Origin: Stenogyne calaminthoides
Taxonomy: Eukaryota; Streptophyta; Magnoliopsida; Lamiales; Lamiaceae
Direction: 5' to 3'
Length of the DNA: 64,000 bases
NCBI GenBank assembly: GCA_037126765.1
Contig: JBBCBC010000030.1
Coordinates: 4,560,478 to 4,624,477, forward strand
This document shows, in pieces, positions 22,282-31,933 of this stretch; position 1 is the stretch's first letter; every line of letters starts with the position of its first letter. Both the position numbers and the translations under genes were made by a program. A model generated the notes under the pieces. That model made no database searches. It was given only the letters and a program-made list of their open reading frames with translations, and had not been told where the DNA came from.

Positions 22282-22632
22282 AGAGAAGTAGTGTCACTAG
22301 AGCTAGAAATAAAAAGATGTTCGAACAAGTGGAGCCAAATGCAAAAAAATTAGCAGAAAAAATAAAAGCAAGAGTTTATTCATGGATAATTAATGGTGAA
22401 AAGCCCAAATGCCAGTAATACTCAATTCTTGAATTGACGCAACAATCTTTCTAGAGAATTAAGTTCCATTTCGTAAATGAGGCACTATCTATCTTTATAT
22501 CTTGAGTTGTCGTTTTTTCTATCTATGTTTTCATTACTCTTGTAAGAATAGGTGTACCCCTGTACCCCATTAATTCTTACTCATTATAAATACTTTCTTT
22601 GGCCGTTAAAAAAAAGAGAAGTAGTGTCACTA
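22282..22632 (+). mobile_element. Short LINE 3' tail insertion with 18-bp target duplication
   Basis: The insert of 315 bp (22300-22614) ends TTTGGCCGTTAAAAAAAA, a common plant LINE 3' end. It is flanked by identical copies of AGAGAAGTAGTGTCACTA at 22282-22299 and 22615-22632. A perfect duplication suggests a fairly recent insertion. It lies about 400 bp upstream of the MYB start codon. Confidence 0.75.
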
Positions 22633-22880
22633 AAATCCATGTACGTATTTATATCATGAGATAATGACTCTAAGGTCCACAAAATAGGAAGTAGTAACTC
22701 TAAGATACAAATGCTAATACCATTTAATTTCGTATTAATGTAAAAAAAAAGTTCCAATTTATTTTACTACCCAAATATACAACACAGCACGGTAGGGGGG
22801 ATTGACATTGCAGGGGTCGGCACCAAATCCTATTGACTTGTGTCCATTCATCAAACATAATTTATTTTCACCATCTACAA

Positions 22881-22893
22881 TATATATAAATAG
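22881..22893 (+). promoter_or_regulatory. TATA box of the MYB gene
   Basis: TATATATAAATAG lies 143-155 bp before the start codon, with a CT/CA-rich leader following. This is a good match to the plant TATA consensus in the expected place. Confidence 0.6.
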
Positions 22894-23035
22894 GCACACC
22901 ACCTTATCATTTCAAACCAAAACATTCACTGTTTTGTCTCAAAAAAGTTCTCTCTTGTCTCTTTGAATATTGAATTTTTCTATTACAATCTTGATCATTA
23001 TACCTCCATAATAATTATAATAATAATCATCAAGA

Positions 23036-24411
23036 ATGGGAAGATCGCCATGTTGTGACCCTAAAGATGGTCTGAAAAAGGGTCCATGGACCCCAGAGGA
23101 AGACATGAAGCTCACTCAATATATTCACACTCATGGCCCTGGAAACTGGAGAAATCTTCCAAAAAATGCAGGTATGTTTATTATCATTCATTCTTTAATT
23201 TATTGTGCGTCCTTAATCTAAGACGTGGAATAGAAGATGTTACAGTATTATAATTGTGTGACGGGAAATTAATTTGGGATGAATATATGCAGGGCTTCAA
23301 AGATGGGGGAAGAGTTGTCGTCTACGTTGGACGAATTATTTAAGGCCCGATATCAAGAGAGGAAGATTTTCATTTGATGAAGAGGAAACTATCATTCAAC
23401 TACATAGTGTTCTTGGAAACAAGTAAGAATATTGATACAACATGTGATCATAATATTATTTTAATTGCATAACCATTTTGTGCAAGTCTTGTTCCTATGT
23501 TGTATGCCTCTTACACACGATCTATCATGCACTAAGTGCAAATGGATGGTTTTAGGGTTGAAAATTAAGATCTAGATGTTCCATTTTAAAGTAGCTAAAA
23601 GGGTTGAAAATATTTCATCTCATCTAAAACTCTGAACTTATAGAAACGTGTGAAATTAATTCATTTATATTAATTTTCTAGGTGGTCCGCCATCGCGGCT
23701 CGTCTCCCGGGAAGAACCGACAATGAAATCAAGAACTATTGGAACACGCACATCAAAAAGAGGCTCCTAAGAAGTGGAATTGACCCTGTGACTCATGCAC
23801 CACGCCTCGATTTTTTCGACTTGTCATCGCTCCTCAACTCACCTCAACTCGACCTATCGAACCTCCTTCGTCTCCAAACACTTCTAAATCCGGGAGCACT
23901 AAGGCTTGCTTTGAGCATCCTATCATCATCAAACAATGAAAACCCTAATGCCTTACTTCAAAAGATTCAAGAAAACCAATTCTTGAATTCCCATGATCAT
24001 GATCAAAACCTTCAATTCCAACCTAATCAGTTTGAAAACCTAGTTAGCCAACAAATCCCATCCAATATTACCAATTTGCCACTTCCAAATCAAGGAACCA
24101 ATATGGGACACGTGTCACTAGTGGGTTCAACTAACTCAAATGGTCAAAATCAAATGTTCCAAGATTATGTACCAACTACCACAAGTGATCAAACTCTTCC
24201 TACAAATCTATCATCAAGCTTTTTTTATGGAGCTAACTCAGACCAAATTAAGGGAGACTTGTCGGAGAATTCGAGCTTCGATAATTCCGTCCTATCGACA
24301 CCTTCCACGTCGACGTTTGTGAATGGAAGCAATATAGAGGATGAGAGCTTTTGTAGTAATTTATTAAGGTTTGAAATTCCAGAGAGTTTAGACTTGGATG
24401 ATTTCATGTAA
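23036..24411 (+). CDS. R2R3-MYB transcription factor, subgroup 11 type (MYB41/74/102-like)
   Basis: Exons are 23036-23171, 23293-23422 and 23682-24411, giving 331 residues; both introns have GT-AG ends and conserved MYB positions and phases. The protein opens MGRSPCCDPKDGLKKGPW (R2 from about residue 14), followed by R3 ending GRTDNEIKNYWNTHIKKRLL. The linker GIDPVTHAPRLDFFDLSSLL and the acidic C-terminus (EDESFCSNLLRFEIPESLDL) are hallmarks of the group holding Arabidopsis MYB41, MYB74 and MYB102. That group acts in the nucleus in osmotic, ABA and wound responses and in cuticle or suberin lipid control (family knowledge). One oddity is Trp in LQRWGKSC, where many members have Cys. Assignment to the subgroup is firm; which single orthologue it is cannot be said. 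Confidence 0.93.
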
Positions 24412-24451
24412 ATAGGCTTGTCTTTTAAGTTTATGTTCATGAGTAATTTTA

Positions 24452-24595
24452 GGGTTGTGTTTGGATCGAAGAATTCGAGAATGCATGCATGAGTGATGGG
24501 TCTGAAATTCAGTAGCAATTCAGAGTTTTTTGGATTCCTATGGATTTCAAATTCAATATTGGTGCATTCTATTTCATTCTATCCAAACACAATCT
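24452..24595. mobile_element. Short MITE in the MYB 3' region
   Basis: About 143 bp bounded by GGTTGTGTTTGGAT and ATCCAAACACAATC, an inverted pair. It starts about 40 bp after the MYB stop codon, so it probably lies in the 3' UTR or supplies the polyadenylation region. Confidence 0.6.
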
Positions 24596-24786
24596 TGATT
24601 AGGGACGAATTTAGAAATAGAATGGGCACTTTCTCTGGGTTTTTTTAATGATGGGTCCATTCATGGCTTTTTTTGGTTAATTACTTGATACTATAGCTAG
24701 AAGTTTATTAATGTAATCTTTTGTACATTAAAGCTTGTAGTTTTTTTTTTCCATTTATATATATATCGTTATATCGTTCTAGTTCC

Positions 24787-25065
24787 ACTTACTACATTTG
24801 AGCTGGAGAATTCATTTTGGAGAGTTTTTTTTAAAGAAATTTTCCAAAATCGCCCTTGGAGAGCGGTTTTTATTAAAAAAAAATTAAAGAGAGAGAGAGG
24901 TTCAGAACCGCTCTGCAAGTGAGCCAAGAATGCGGTTTTTAACCGCTATGCATTTATGCAAGTGATGAGCTTGGAATGCGGTTCAGAACCGCTCTGCAAG
25001 AGACATGATGATATGGACCTCATTTTTTAATAGAATAAGATATCCAAGTACAAAAAGACATCCAC
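24787..25065. mobile_element. CACTA-like remnant with GCGGTT/AACCGC palindromes
   Basis: The stretch opens CACTTACTACATTTGAG, close to the CACTACTACACATTTGAG at 63464. It contains several palindromic subterminal motifs (GCGGTTCAGAACCGC near 24980, similar at 24900 and 24930). Such subterminal repeats are typical of CACTA transposon ends. The other terminus was not found. Confidence 0.45.
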
Positions 25066-25247
25066 TACAATAGAGGTCCATATCATTTATAATTCTTGCT
25101 TTTCAATTCTCATCATTTATCTAGTTATTATAGTACTAGTATTCTTAAAATATAACACTTAAAATTATATAATTTTATAATTTAAAATTAATCATAATGG
25201 TGTGAAATTATATACTACGTTATATACTAAAATAAATTATAAAAAGG

Positions 25248-26980
25248 GATTAAATTTTGTCACCCAATAACTTTGGGCCGATTTGAAATTGGTTCATCAG
25301 TTACCACATTCTGATATAACTCTTATATATTTCAACTTTTTTTTATTTTGGCCCCAAAAACCGGTCAAACCGGTTGATCAACCTGTGAACAGTACACGTG
25401 ACAATTAATTTGTATTTTCATTTATTTTTAGGGTGTCACATGTGTAATTTCTTATTTTATTTTTCATTTATATTTACACCATTAATTAACCATGGGTTTG
25501 GGTCAGGCACCGGATCGATTCGGGTCGGGTTTTCGAGTCAGATCTAAGTAAAAAAAAAATTTTAATTAAATAATCCGGGTCTGATACCAGGTTTAAAAAC
25601 CGAACCGACCCGACTAATTTCACCCTAATCATGGTTCTCCTGCAACGACTGCTCCAATTCCACCGACATCTTATACCCATCCGTCTTCATCTTCAAATGC
25701 AGAGGATACATTCGAAATCAAATTCCCCAAATTAGATCTCATCTCCACCTTGCTCACCGCCTTCATGGCCTGCTTCACATATTTAACCATACCGTTTTTC
25801 TTCTCCACTTTGATAGTTGATCGCGTTTTCGAACTCCGTCCTGCTGTGAACCTGGCAGGTGAAATTACCGGCGCTGGATTTCACCCACACTGAATATTCG
25901 CTCCTCCTTTTGCTTTCGACCTCGAATTCGCCCTTCGTACGACGCAGCTTCGATTCGCGCTCGATGCAGCTTCGATTCGCGCTCGATGCAATTGCTCGGA
26001 TCGCGGTACGTAATCAGCCCTGCCGCGACATTTTACGCTCGATCGTCTAACCACAGATGCAGATTTGTGTTTACTAGCCAGTACGAAATTGAGTTGATTA
26101 CTCTGAGCTCGAGATGATGCACTTTTTCATCGAGCAAAAGCCCTAAAAATGGGGTTAATTCGACTTCGTATGTAGGGAAATTGAATGCTCCAATTGGAAC
26201 GATTGGTTTCCAGAACAGGGGATTGATTCCGCCGGTGAGGATCACCGGAAATGGAATCACGGATCTGAAGACGTTGTTGTCGAGATTTAGTAGAATTTCT
26301 CGGTACGCGCCGTTGCCTTTTTGTGTGGGTAAATTGTTCAATTCGATGTAGTAATTTGGGGGATTTGGGTACCAAAACTCGTCCTTGTTGTGGAACGAAA
26401 GGCAGATCTCGATCACGGCTCTGTATGTGTTGGGCGGGATTTGAATTTGTTTGTAGATTTCGTCCTTTTCGCCTTCGATTTTGAACCAGAAGCCGCCTTC
26501 TTCTGTTGTTGAAGATACTACATTAATGTTGATGCTTGTCTATAATGGTGTGTGTTTTAAATTTAATTTAATTCAAATTTCGTTGATTAGGGTCAAATGG
26601 GTGTGTACTATTTAATTAGTCGGGTCGGTTCGGTTTTTAAACCTGGTATCAGACACGGATTATTTAATTTAAAAAAAATTACTTAGATTCGACCCGGAAA
26701 CCCGACCCGAATCGATCCGGTGCCCGACCCAAACCCATGGTTAATTAATTGTGTAAATATAAATGAAAAATAAAATAAAAAATTACACATGTGACACTCT
26801 AAAAATAAATAAAAATACAAATTAATTATCACGTATACTGTTCATCGGTTGACCAATCAATTTGATCGGTTTTTGGGGCCAAAATCAAAAAAAGTTGAAA
26901 CATACAGGTTTGGGTAACTGATGGGTCAAACCTACGTTCCAAATATATAATAATTATAATTTGAGGGTGCAAAATGCAAA
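25248..26980. mobile_element. Pack-MULE-like element with long inverted arms
   Basis: Two arms of about 350 bp face each other: about 25290-25635 and 26588-26945, around 90% alike by eye. Shared blocks include GGCCCCAAAAACCG, TTAACCATGGGTTTGGGTC and ACCGAACCGACCCGACTAATT. The outer ends (ATTTTGTCACCC at left, ATTTTGCACCC inverted at right) appear to extend the terminal repeat. Between the arms lies host coding sequence. Long inverted arms around a captured gene piece fit a Mutator-like Pack-MULE. I could not identify the 9-bp target duplication. Confidence 0.65.
25640..26570 (-). pseudogene. Captured fragment of a PNGase A-like gene
   Basis: On the minus strand the region codes for parts of a peptide-N4-(N-acetyl-beta-glucosaminyl)asparagine amidase A family protein, a secretory-pathway glycoprotein deglycosylase. 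From about 26566 to 26033 one frame is open: GGFWFKIEGEKDEIY, then GAYREILLNLDNNVFRSVIP, ILTGGINPLFWKPIVPIGAF and VNTNLHLWLDDRA. It then hits a TAA where the family usually continues (SNV-like), and further related pieces follow (NVAAGLITY; later KSSAGNFTC). A 24-bp stretch (CTTCGATTCGCGCTCGATGCA) is tandemly doubled near 25945-25993. No start codon, N-terminal half or complete C-terminus is present. It is a fragment, not a working gene. Confidence 0.75.
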
Positions 26981-27051
26981 GTTTTCTTCACTCTTCACAT
27001 ATGCGTTTCTGCATCCACAGCTGAACTTACTGTTCCTTCTTCGCCATCGAA

Positions 27052-28588
27052 ATGGCTAGTTTGTTCCGAATATTTTCACACAGAAATCCAATCCCATATT
27101 ACAATTTCCTTCAAATTTCACCTTCGATTCACACATTATCTCTACCGTTAGAAAGCAAAATTAATGAAAACACCATAATCGATTCTTTAAATAAAGGCCA
27201 GAGCTGGAAAACCCTTTCAGAAAGATTCAATTCAGTCGAATTCACCAACCCTTTAGTTGAAAAAATACTCTTGCATCTCAAAGAACCCATTAATTCAAGA
27301 AAAGCCCTGAATTTTTTCCATTGGTCCGCAAAAGAAATGCGTTTTCAACATGGGCTTTCGAATTATTGCATGATAATCCACATTTTGGTCAAAGGTAGGC
27401 TCATCAAGGATGCTAAAGCAATGTTGGAGTCAATTTTGGGCAGAGAATTTTTCTGAAGGTGATTCTCAAACGTTTTCTGTTCTTGATTCTTTGATTGGGA
27501 GTTATGAGATTGTAGATTCGGTTCCTTTTGTGTTTGACTTATTTATACAGACTTGTGCTAAGTTGAGAATGGTTTATGATGTTCTTGATTGTTGTAAATT
27601 TCTGTTTGATCATGGGTTTTCTTTGAGTGTGATTACTTTCAATTCTGTGCTACATGTGTTGCAAAAATTTGATGATTCGCATTCGGTTTGGGGTGTTTAT
27701 GAGCTTATGATTAAGAGAAGAATTAGCTCAAATGAGGTTACAATGAGAATCATGGTTAGTAGTTTGTGCAAAGAAGGAAAGATGGAGAGGTTTCTTAGTA
27801 TTGTAGATAGGATGAATGGGAAGAGGTGTTCGATTCCTCGTCTAATTGTGAATACTTGTTTAGTGTACGAGATGATAGAGGTGGGTAGGGTTGAAGAGGG
27901 TTTGATGCTATTGAAGCAAATGTTGCAGAAAAACATGATCTTGGATACGATTTCGTACTCGTTGGTTGTCTTTACCAAGGTTAGGATGGGTAGTTTGGAT
28001 GCTGCTAAAGAGGTGTATGACGAAATGCTTAAGAGAGGTTTTCGAGAGAATGCTTTTGTGTGTAGTCTGTTTGTTGGGGCGTATTGTGAAGAGGGCAGGA
28101 TTGATGAGGCGGTCGGGCTGTTGGAAGAGATGGAAAGGTTGGGATTCAAGCCTTCGGACGAGGCATTTGATAAGCTGATCGAAGGTTGTTCTTTAAATGG
28201 ACGATTGGAGGATAGTTTGGTTTATTGCAAGCAGATGATAGGGGTGGGGCTTCTTCCTAGCTGTTCTTCTGTTGATGACATGTTTGGGAAGCTTTGTGGA
28301 AACAGGATGACGAAGTTGGCTGATGAGATGTTGACCGTGTTGTTGGACAAAGGATTTGTTCCCGATGAAACTACGTATTCTCATCTTGTTTCTGGTTTTT
28401 GTAAAGATGGTGATATGAAGGGGCTTACGAAGCTTTTATTTGAGATGGAATACAGGTTTATTTCTCCTAATGTAATGGGTTTTAGTTTGGAGATTATTAA
28501 TCTTTGCAAATCTGGGAGATTAAAAGATGCAGAGACGTATCTGCAAACATTGAACGCTCACTCACTCGTTCCGAGTTCAAATGTTTAG
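27052..28588 (+). pseudogene. P-type pentatricopeptide repeat gene with one frameshift
   Basis: An intronless gene for a PPR protein, sequence-specific organelle RNA-binding proteins. The first frame (27052-27456) gives a likely mitochondrial presequence and the start of the repeat region (KALNFFHWSAKEM, YCMIIHILVKGRL). The rest is in a second frame to the stop at 28588, with many 35-residue P-type repeats (such as YSLVVFTKVRMGSLDAAKEV and YSHLVSGFCKDGDMKGLTKL). The two join at a run of five T near 27448-27452: with four T the reading continues as REF-SEGDSQ and would give 511 residues. Only this one lesion was found, so it could be a true recent mutation, an assembly error in a homopolymer, or strain variation. 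The start lies about 70 bp after the Pack-MULE-like element. It resembles At1g66345-type mitochondrial PPRs, but that is tentative. Confidence 0.75.
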
Positions 28589-28969
28589 CTCTGCTCGATT
28601 AAGACAAGCCTCTGGAAAAGCTGTCTGATTGCCTCAATTGTGAGATTTATATCGTTTTCGCCTAAAGCAATAAATTTGGATGAATTCTTGCTCAGGCTAT
28701 ATCAGGGGAGATTAGGTAACAGTTTCAATATCACATGATTTAACATACTGCAAATCAAGCGTCTAATCTTTATCACATCATATGAAACAAACAAGTTTGA
28801 AAATTGGAATGCGATTATAAACTGGCTTGTTTTTGCGTATTTTACAATATCAAGAATTGACAACAATGCTTTCTTTCAGACATGAATTTACTAAGTATCA
28901 ATCATATGTATCTGATAGCAAGCTATTATGATGGTGTTCAAAACATCAGGCGTTTCTTGATGGAGAGAT
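28589..28969. other. Convergent spacer between PPR gene and petC
   Basis: Only about 380 bp separate the PPR stop from the petC stop on the opposite strand, so both 3' UTRs lie here and may overlap. Nothing else is seen. Confidence 0.5.
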
Positions 28970-30758
28970 TTAAGACCACCATGGGTTTTCACCGGTTCTG
29001 AAATCCGTCTCAGTCCATGGAACGAACACCACCTTCCCGTCATCAATGTCCGCATGAGCCAACGCCAACGACTGTAACAAACAACAACATAAGTAGTAAG
29101 TAGCAGATCAATTCCTCTATATCACCTCTTGTATTCCATTTTATGTTCCACTATCTGGATCATTAACATGTATACAGTACATTAATTATAATCTTACCGT
29201 CCACATACATCCAGACAGTGAAACACCGAAAGTGTCACAGGTGATATCATTAGAGTAAGTAGTATTGTTACAAGCACGTTAACAAGCGATGATTATTATT
29301 ACCAGGGGTGCAGGTCCTCTAACAACTTGTCCTTGATTGTTGTACTGGGATCCGTGGCAGGGGCAGAGGAACTTGTTCTCAGCCTTGTTCCATGGGACCA
29401 CACAACCAAGATGCGTGCAGACAGCGTTGATTCCATAAGTTGCTAGTGTTCTGTCATTCTCCACCACAAGGTACGTCGGATCACCCTGATGTTCATCCAA
29501 TCATTAAGAAAAAACATTGACTAAACCTAAGCGCAACTATTGCTGTGTGATGAAGTTGTGATTGTTCACTTGTTTTGAGATACCAATATCAAGAACTATA
29601 CACACACGAGTTAAAAAGTCTTTTAGTCGCATTACGTGCATTACGTGTCTACTGTCCAATTTTGGTCTTAAAAAAGTTGACTTTTTCGATTTAGTCCCCA
29701 AAATTAAATAATTTGTCAAATTTTGGTGTCCCAAAATCGCCGGAAAATTAAAAACAATTGTCATTTCACATCACATAAATGGCACTTGAGGATTTAGTTT
29801 GTGGCCAAAATTGGATTGTACACAAGTCTTGGGAAATTGGACATTCGTTTGCCATAAAACGACACCTTTTTCAATTTTCCAGCAATCTTGGGCCAAAATT
29901 TGGACAATTTTCTAATGTTGGAACTTTTTTGGATCAAAATTGGACGGTATACAAGTTATGTGACCAAAAAACAGCTTTCTCATACACACACAAACAACAC
30001 TATTTTGTAGATGCTATACAGACCATTCATTTACACGTAGAATCGACTAAATGTGCAGATAATTCACTCTATTGCAAATGCAAATAAGACAATCAAAGTA
30101 TTAATGAAGAATGACATGAAGGTTCCTTCAGTCTCTAATCAAAACTACCTTCAAACCCTGGGTAAGGGTCCTATCACCAGGTCCATGATTGGTCAGCCAT
30201 ACATCTGCAACGACATCGTTACCCAAAGCGTCCTTCGCCACCTGTCCACCGCCAGTGGAGCCGCCACTGCCCCACTCACCAATTGCAGAGTTAGATTACA
30301 TAAAATTCAAGATCAAATCACATGAAAATCGATAAAAAAAACGACAACAAGGAAGACGAAGATGATGATGATGATGATGAACTGACCCAGGTGGGACAAA
30401 GAAGTAAGTGTAAGGAAGCAACATTCCAGTAGAAGGGAGAGCAATAGCACCCAGAAGCAGCAAATTCAACAGCTTCCTCTTTTCCATATCGGGCACTCGA
30501 TCGGCGGGGATGCTCGTCGCCATGCACGACACGTTCATCCTCCTGCCGTTGACGCATTTCGCCAGGGCGGCATTCGATCCTGAGTTCACCCTGTTCTTGC
30601 CGGAGCATAGCTACATAAACAACAGAAAAAGTCATTCAATCAGTTATGTAATTTGGGAAACTAATTGGGGAGGATTTCTGCAGAAGGGTTTTCATTGTTA
30701 GCTTTGTTATCACCTGAGAAGGGGTGATAGCGGCGGATAATGCAGTTGAAGCCGCCAT
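28970..30758 (-). CDS. petC: Cytochrome b6f complex Rieske iron-sulfur subunit (petC), plastid-targeted
   Basis: Five exons, read on the minus strand: 30758-30714, 30610-30387, 30266-30149, 29485-29303 and 29071-28970, total 672 nt, 223 residues. The protein is the Rieske [2Fe-2S] subunit that passes electrons from plastoquinol to cytochrome f in the thylakoid. It has a serine/alanine-rich transit peptide. The mature protein probably starts near residue 46 (ATSIPADRVPDMEKRK). A single membrane segment (LLNLLLLGAIALP...) at about 62-86 is followed by a Gly-rich hinge. The cluster motifs are CTHLGC (C152, H154, C157) and CPCHGS (C170, C172, H173). The C-terminus is GENPWWS. All phases fit. Intron 2 has the less common donor GTCAGT, with an ATC-trinucleotide repeat directly after it. 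Nothing suggests loss of function. Confidence 0.96.
30361..30380. repeat. petC: GAT trinucleotide microsatellite next to petC intron 2 donor
   Basis: About seven GAT/ATG units lie just inside intron 2, a few bases after the GTCAGT donor (minus strand). Confidence 0.85.
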
Positions 30759-30870
30759 TGGAGAGGAAAATTCTGAGGTTTTGGAGGTGGTGGTATGATC
30801 TTGTTTCTTGGTTTTGTGGAGTAGGAAAAGATGATTGGTTGTGGGTGTGTGATGGCCACAAATGGGAGGG

Positions 30871-30876
30871 GATAAG
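30871..30876. promoter_or_regulatory. petC: I-box-like GATAAG upstream of petC
   Basis: GATAAG, in GGGGATAAGACA, lies about 115 bp upstream of the petC start codon. I-boxes of this form are common in light-regulated photosynthesis promoters. One short match is weak evidence. Confidence 0.3.
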
Positions 30877-31002
30877 ACATCATAATGTACATCCACACGT
30901 TTGGATATATGTTACTAATACATATTACTACTTCTTTAAAGCACATAATTTTATGTATAATAGTCTTGTCTATTTTTTGTGGGGTTTCAGTTTGTACTAT
31001 TT

Positions 31003-31312
31003 GTACTTTTTACAAATTGTAATTTGTACTATTTTTTTTTTTTAATAAAATGCAATTTGTACTAGTAAAAATTGACAAATTTCAATTTTGATTCATTGTT
31101 TTTGAAATATTTCTATCGAAATTTTTCGATTTGATGTTTGTTAAAATATTTTTTAGCATTGTGGTATATACAACATATTAGCCTGAAAGTTTCACAAATA
31201 ACAAGCCTCGGGTTGGAATCGGTTACTTTTTACTAGTACATATTGCATTTTGTTAAAAAAAATAGTACAGGTTACAATTTTTAATACAAGTTGCAATTTG
31301 TAATTTACACAT
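31003..31312. repeat. Inverted repeat, arms about 75-95 bp
   Basis: 31003-31075 and the inverse of 31218-31312 share TACAAATTG, TTTGTACTATTTTTTTT, AAAATGCAAT and TGTACTAGTAAAAA in the same order. The pair could fold into a long AT-rich stem. It looks like a degenerate MITE. Confidence 0.6.
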
Positions 31313-31933
31313 TTTTTGTCACACTCAAATTCAAAAGTGTCACAAAAACAAATAAGAGTATCACAATTTTTTTTATTACTTTTTTTCAAAAGGGATGGAT
31401 TTTTTAATTTTTTTTTGACAAGAAAAGGGATGGATTCATTCGTACTTAAGTTTCAATTTAGATTTTCAATTTTATAATCTCAATTCAGAACGTCTTACAA
31501 ATTTTAACATGAAATGGCTTACATCTCTATCTTTCTTTATAACATGATATGTTGATCTTTTTTTCATATCAAATTGAGCTACGAATTGGAACGTTTATGA
31601 AATGTGGACTTAAATTGAGACTCAGTGTAACATTTGTATGTTATCCAGTTTTTCCTATTCGTCATCATGTTCTATTTATTGTAGGATTAATTGTAAACTT
31701 ATTACATTTTTCAAAATTAAGAAAAGACTATTCACAGATAACCCCATCAACAACAAATTAGTTTGTAAGATCAAGATATGGATCGCTTTCAATTTCTTGG
31801 ATGTTTTCATTTGATTCTTGCTAGTTTGATCACATAAAACAACTTTTAACTAATATATATCACATACGTAATTTACATCATTGATAAGTAATGTTCTTAT
31901 TACCTTCTTACTTCACAAGTGGAAAAAAGAGTG
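31313..31933. other. AT-rich spacer, nothing recognised
   Basis: Low-complexity AT-rich DNA between the inverted repeat and the 3' end of the SNM1/Apollo-like gene. Confidence 0.5.

Noticed and set aside
29537..30087. ORFs on both strands at 29.5-30.1 kb
   Set aside because: They lie within petC intron 3, between two exons with consistent phase.
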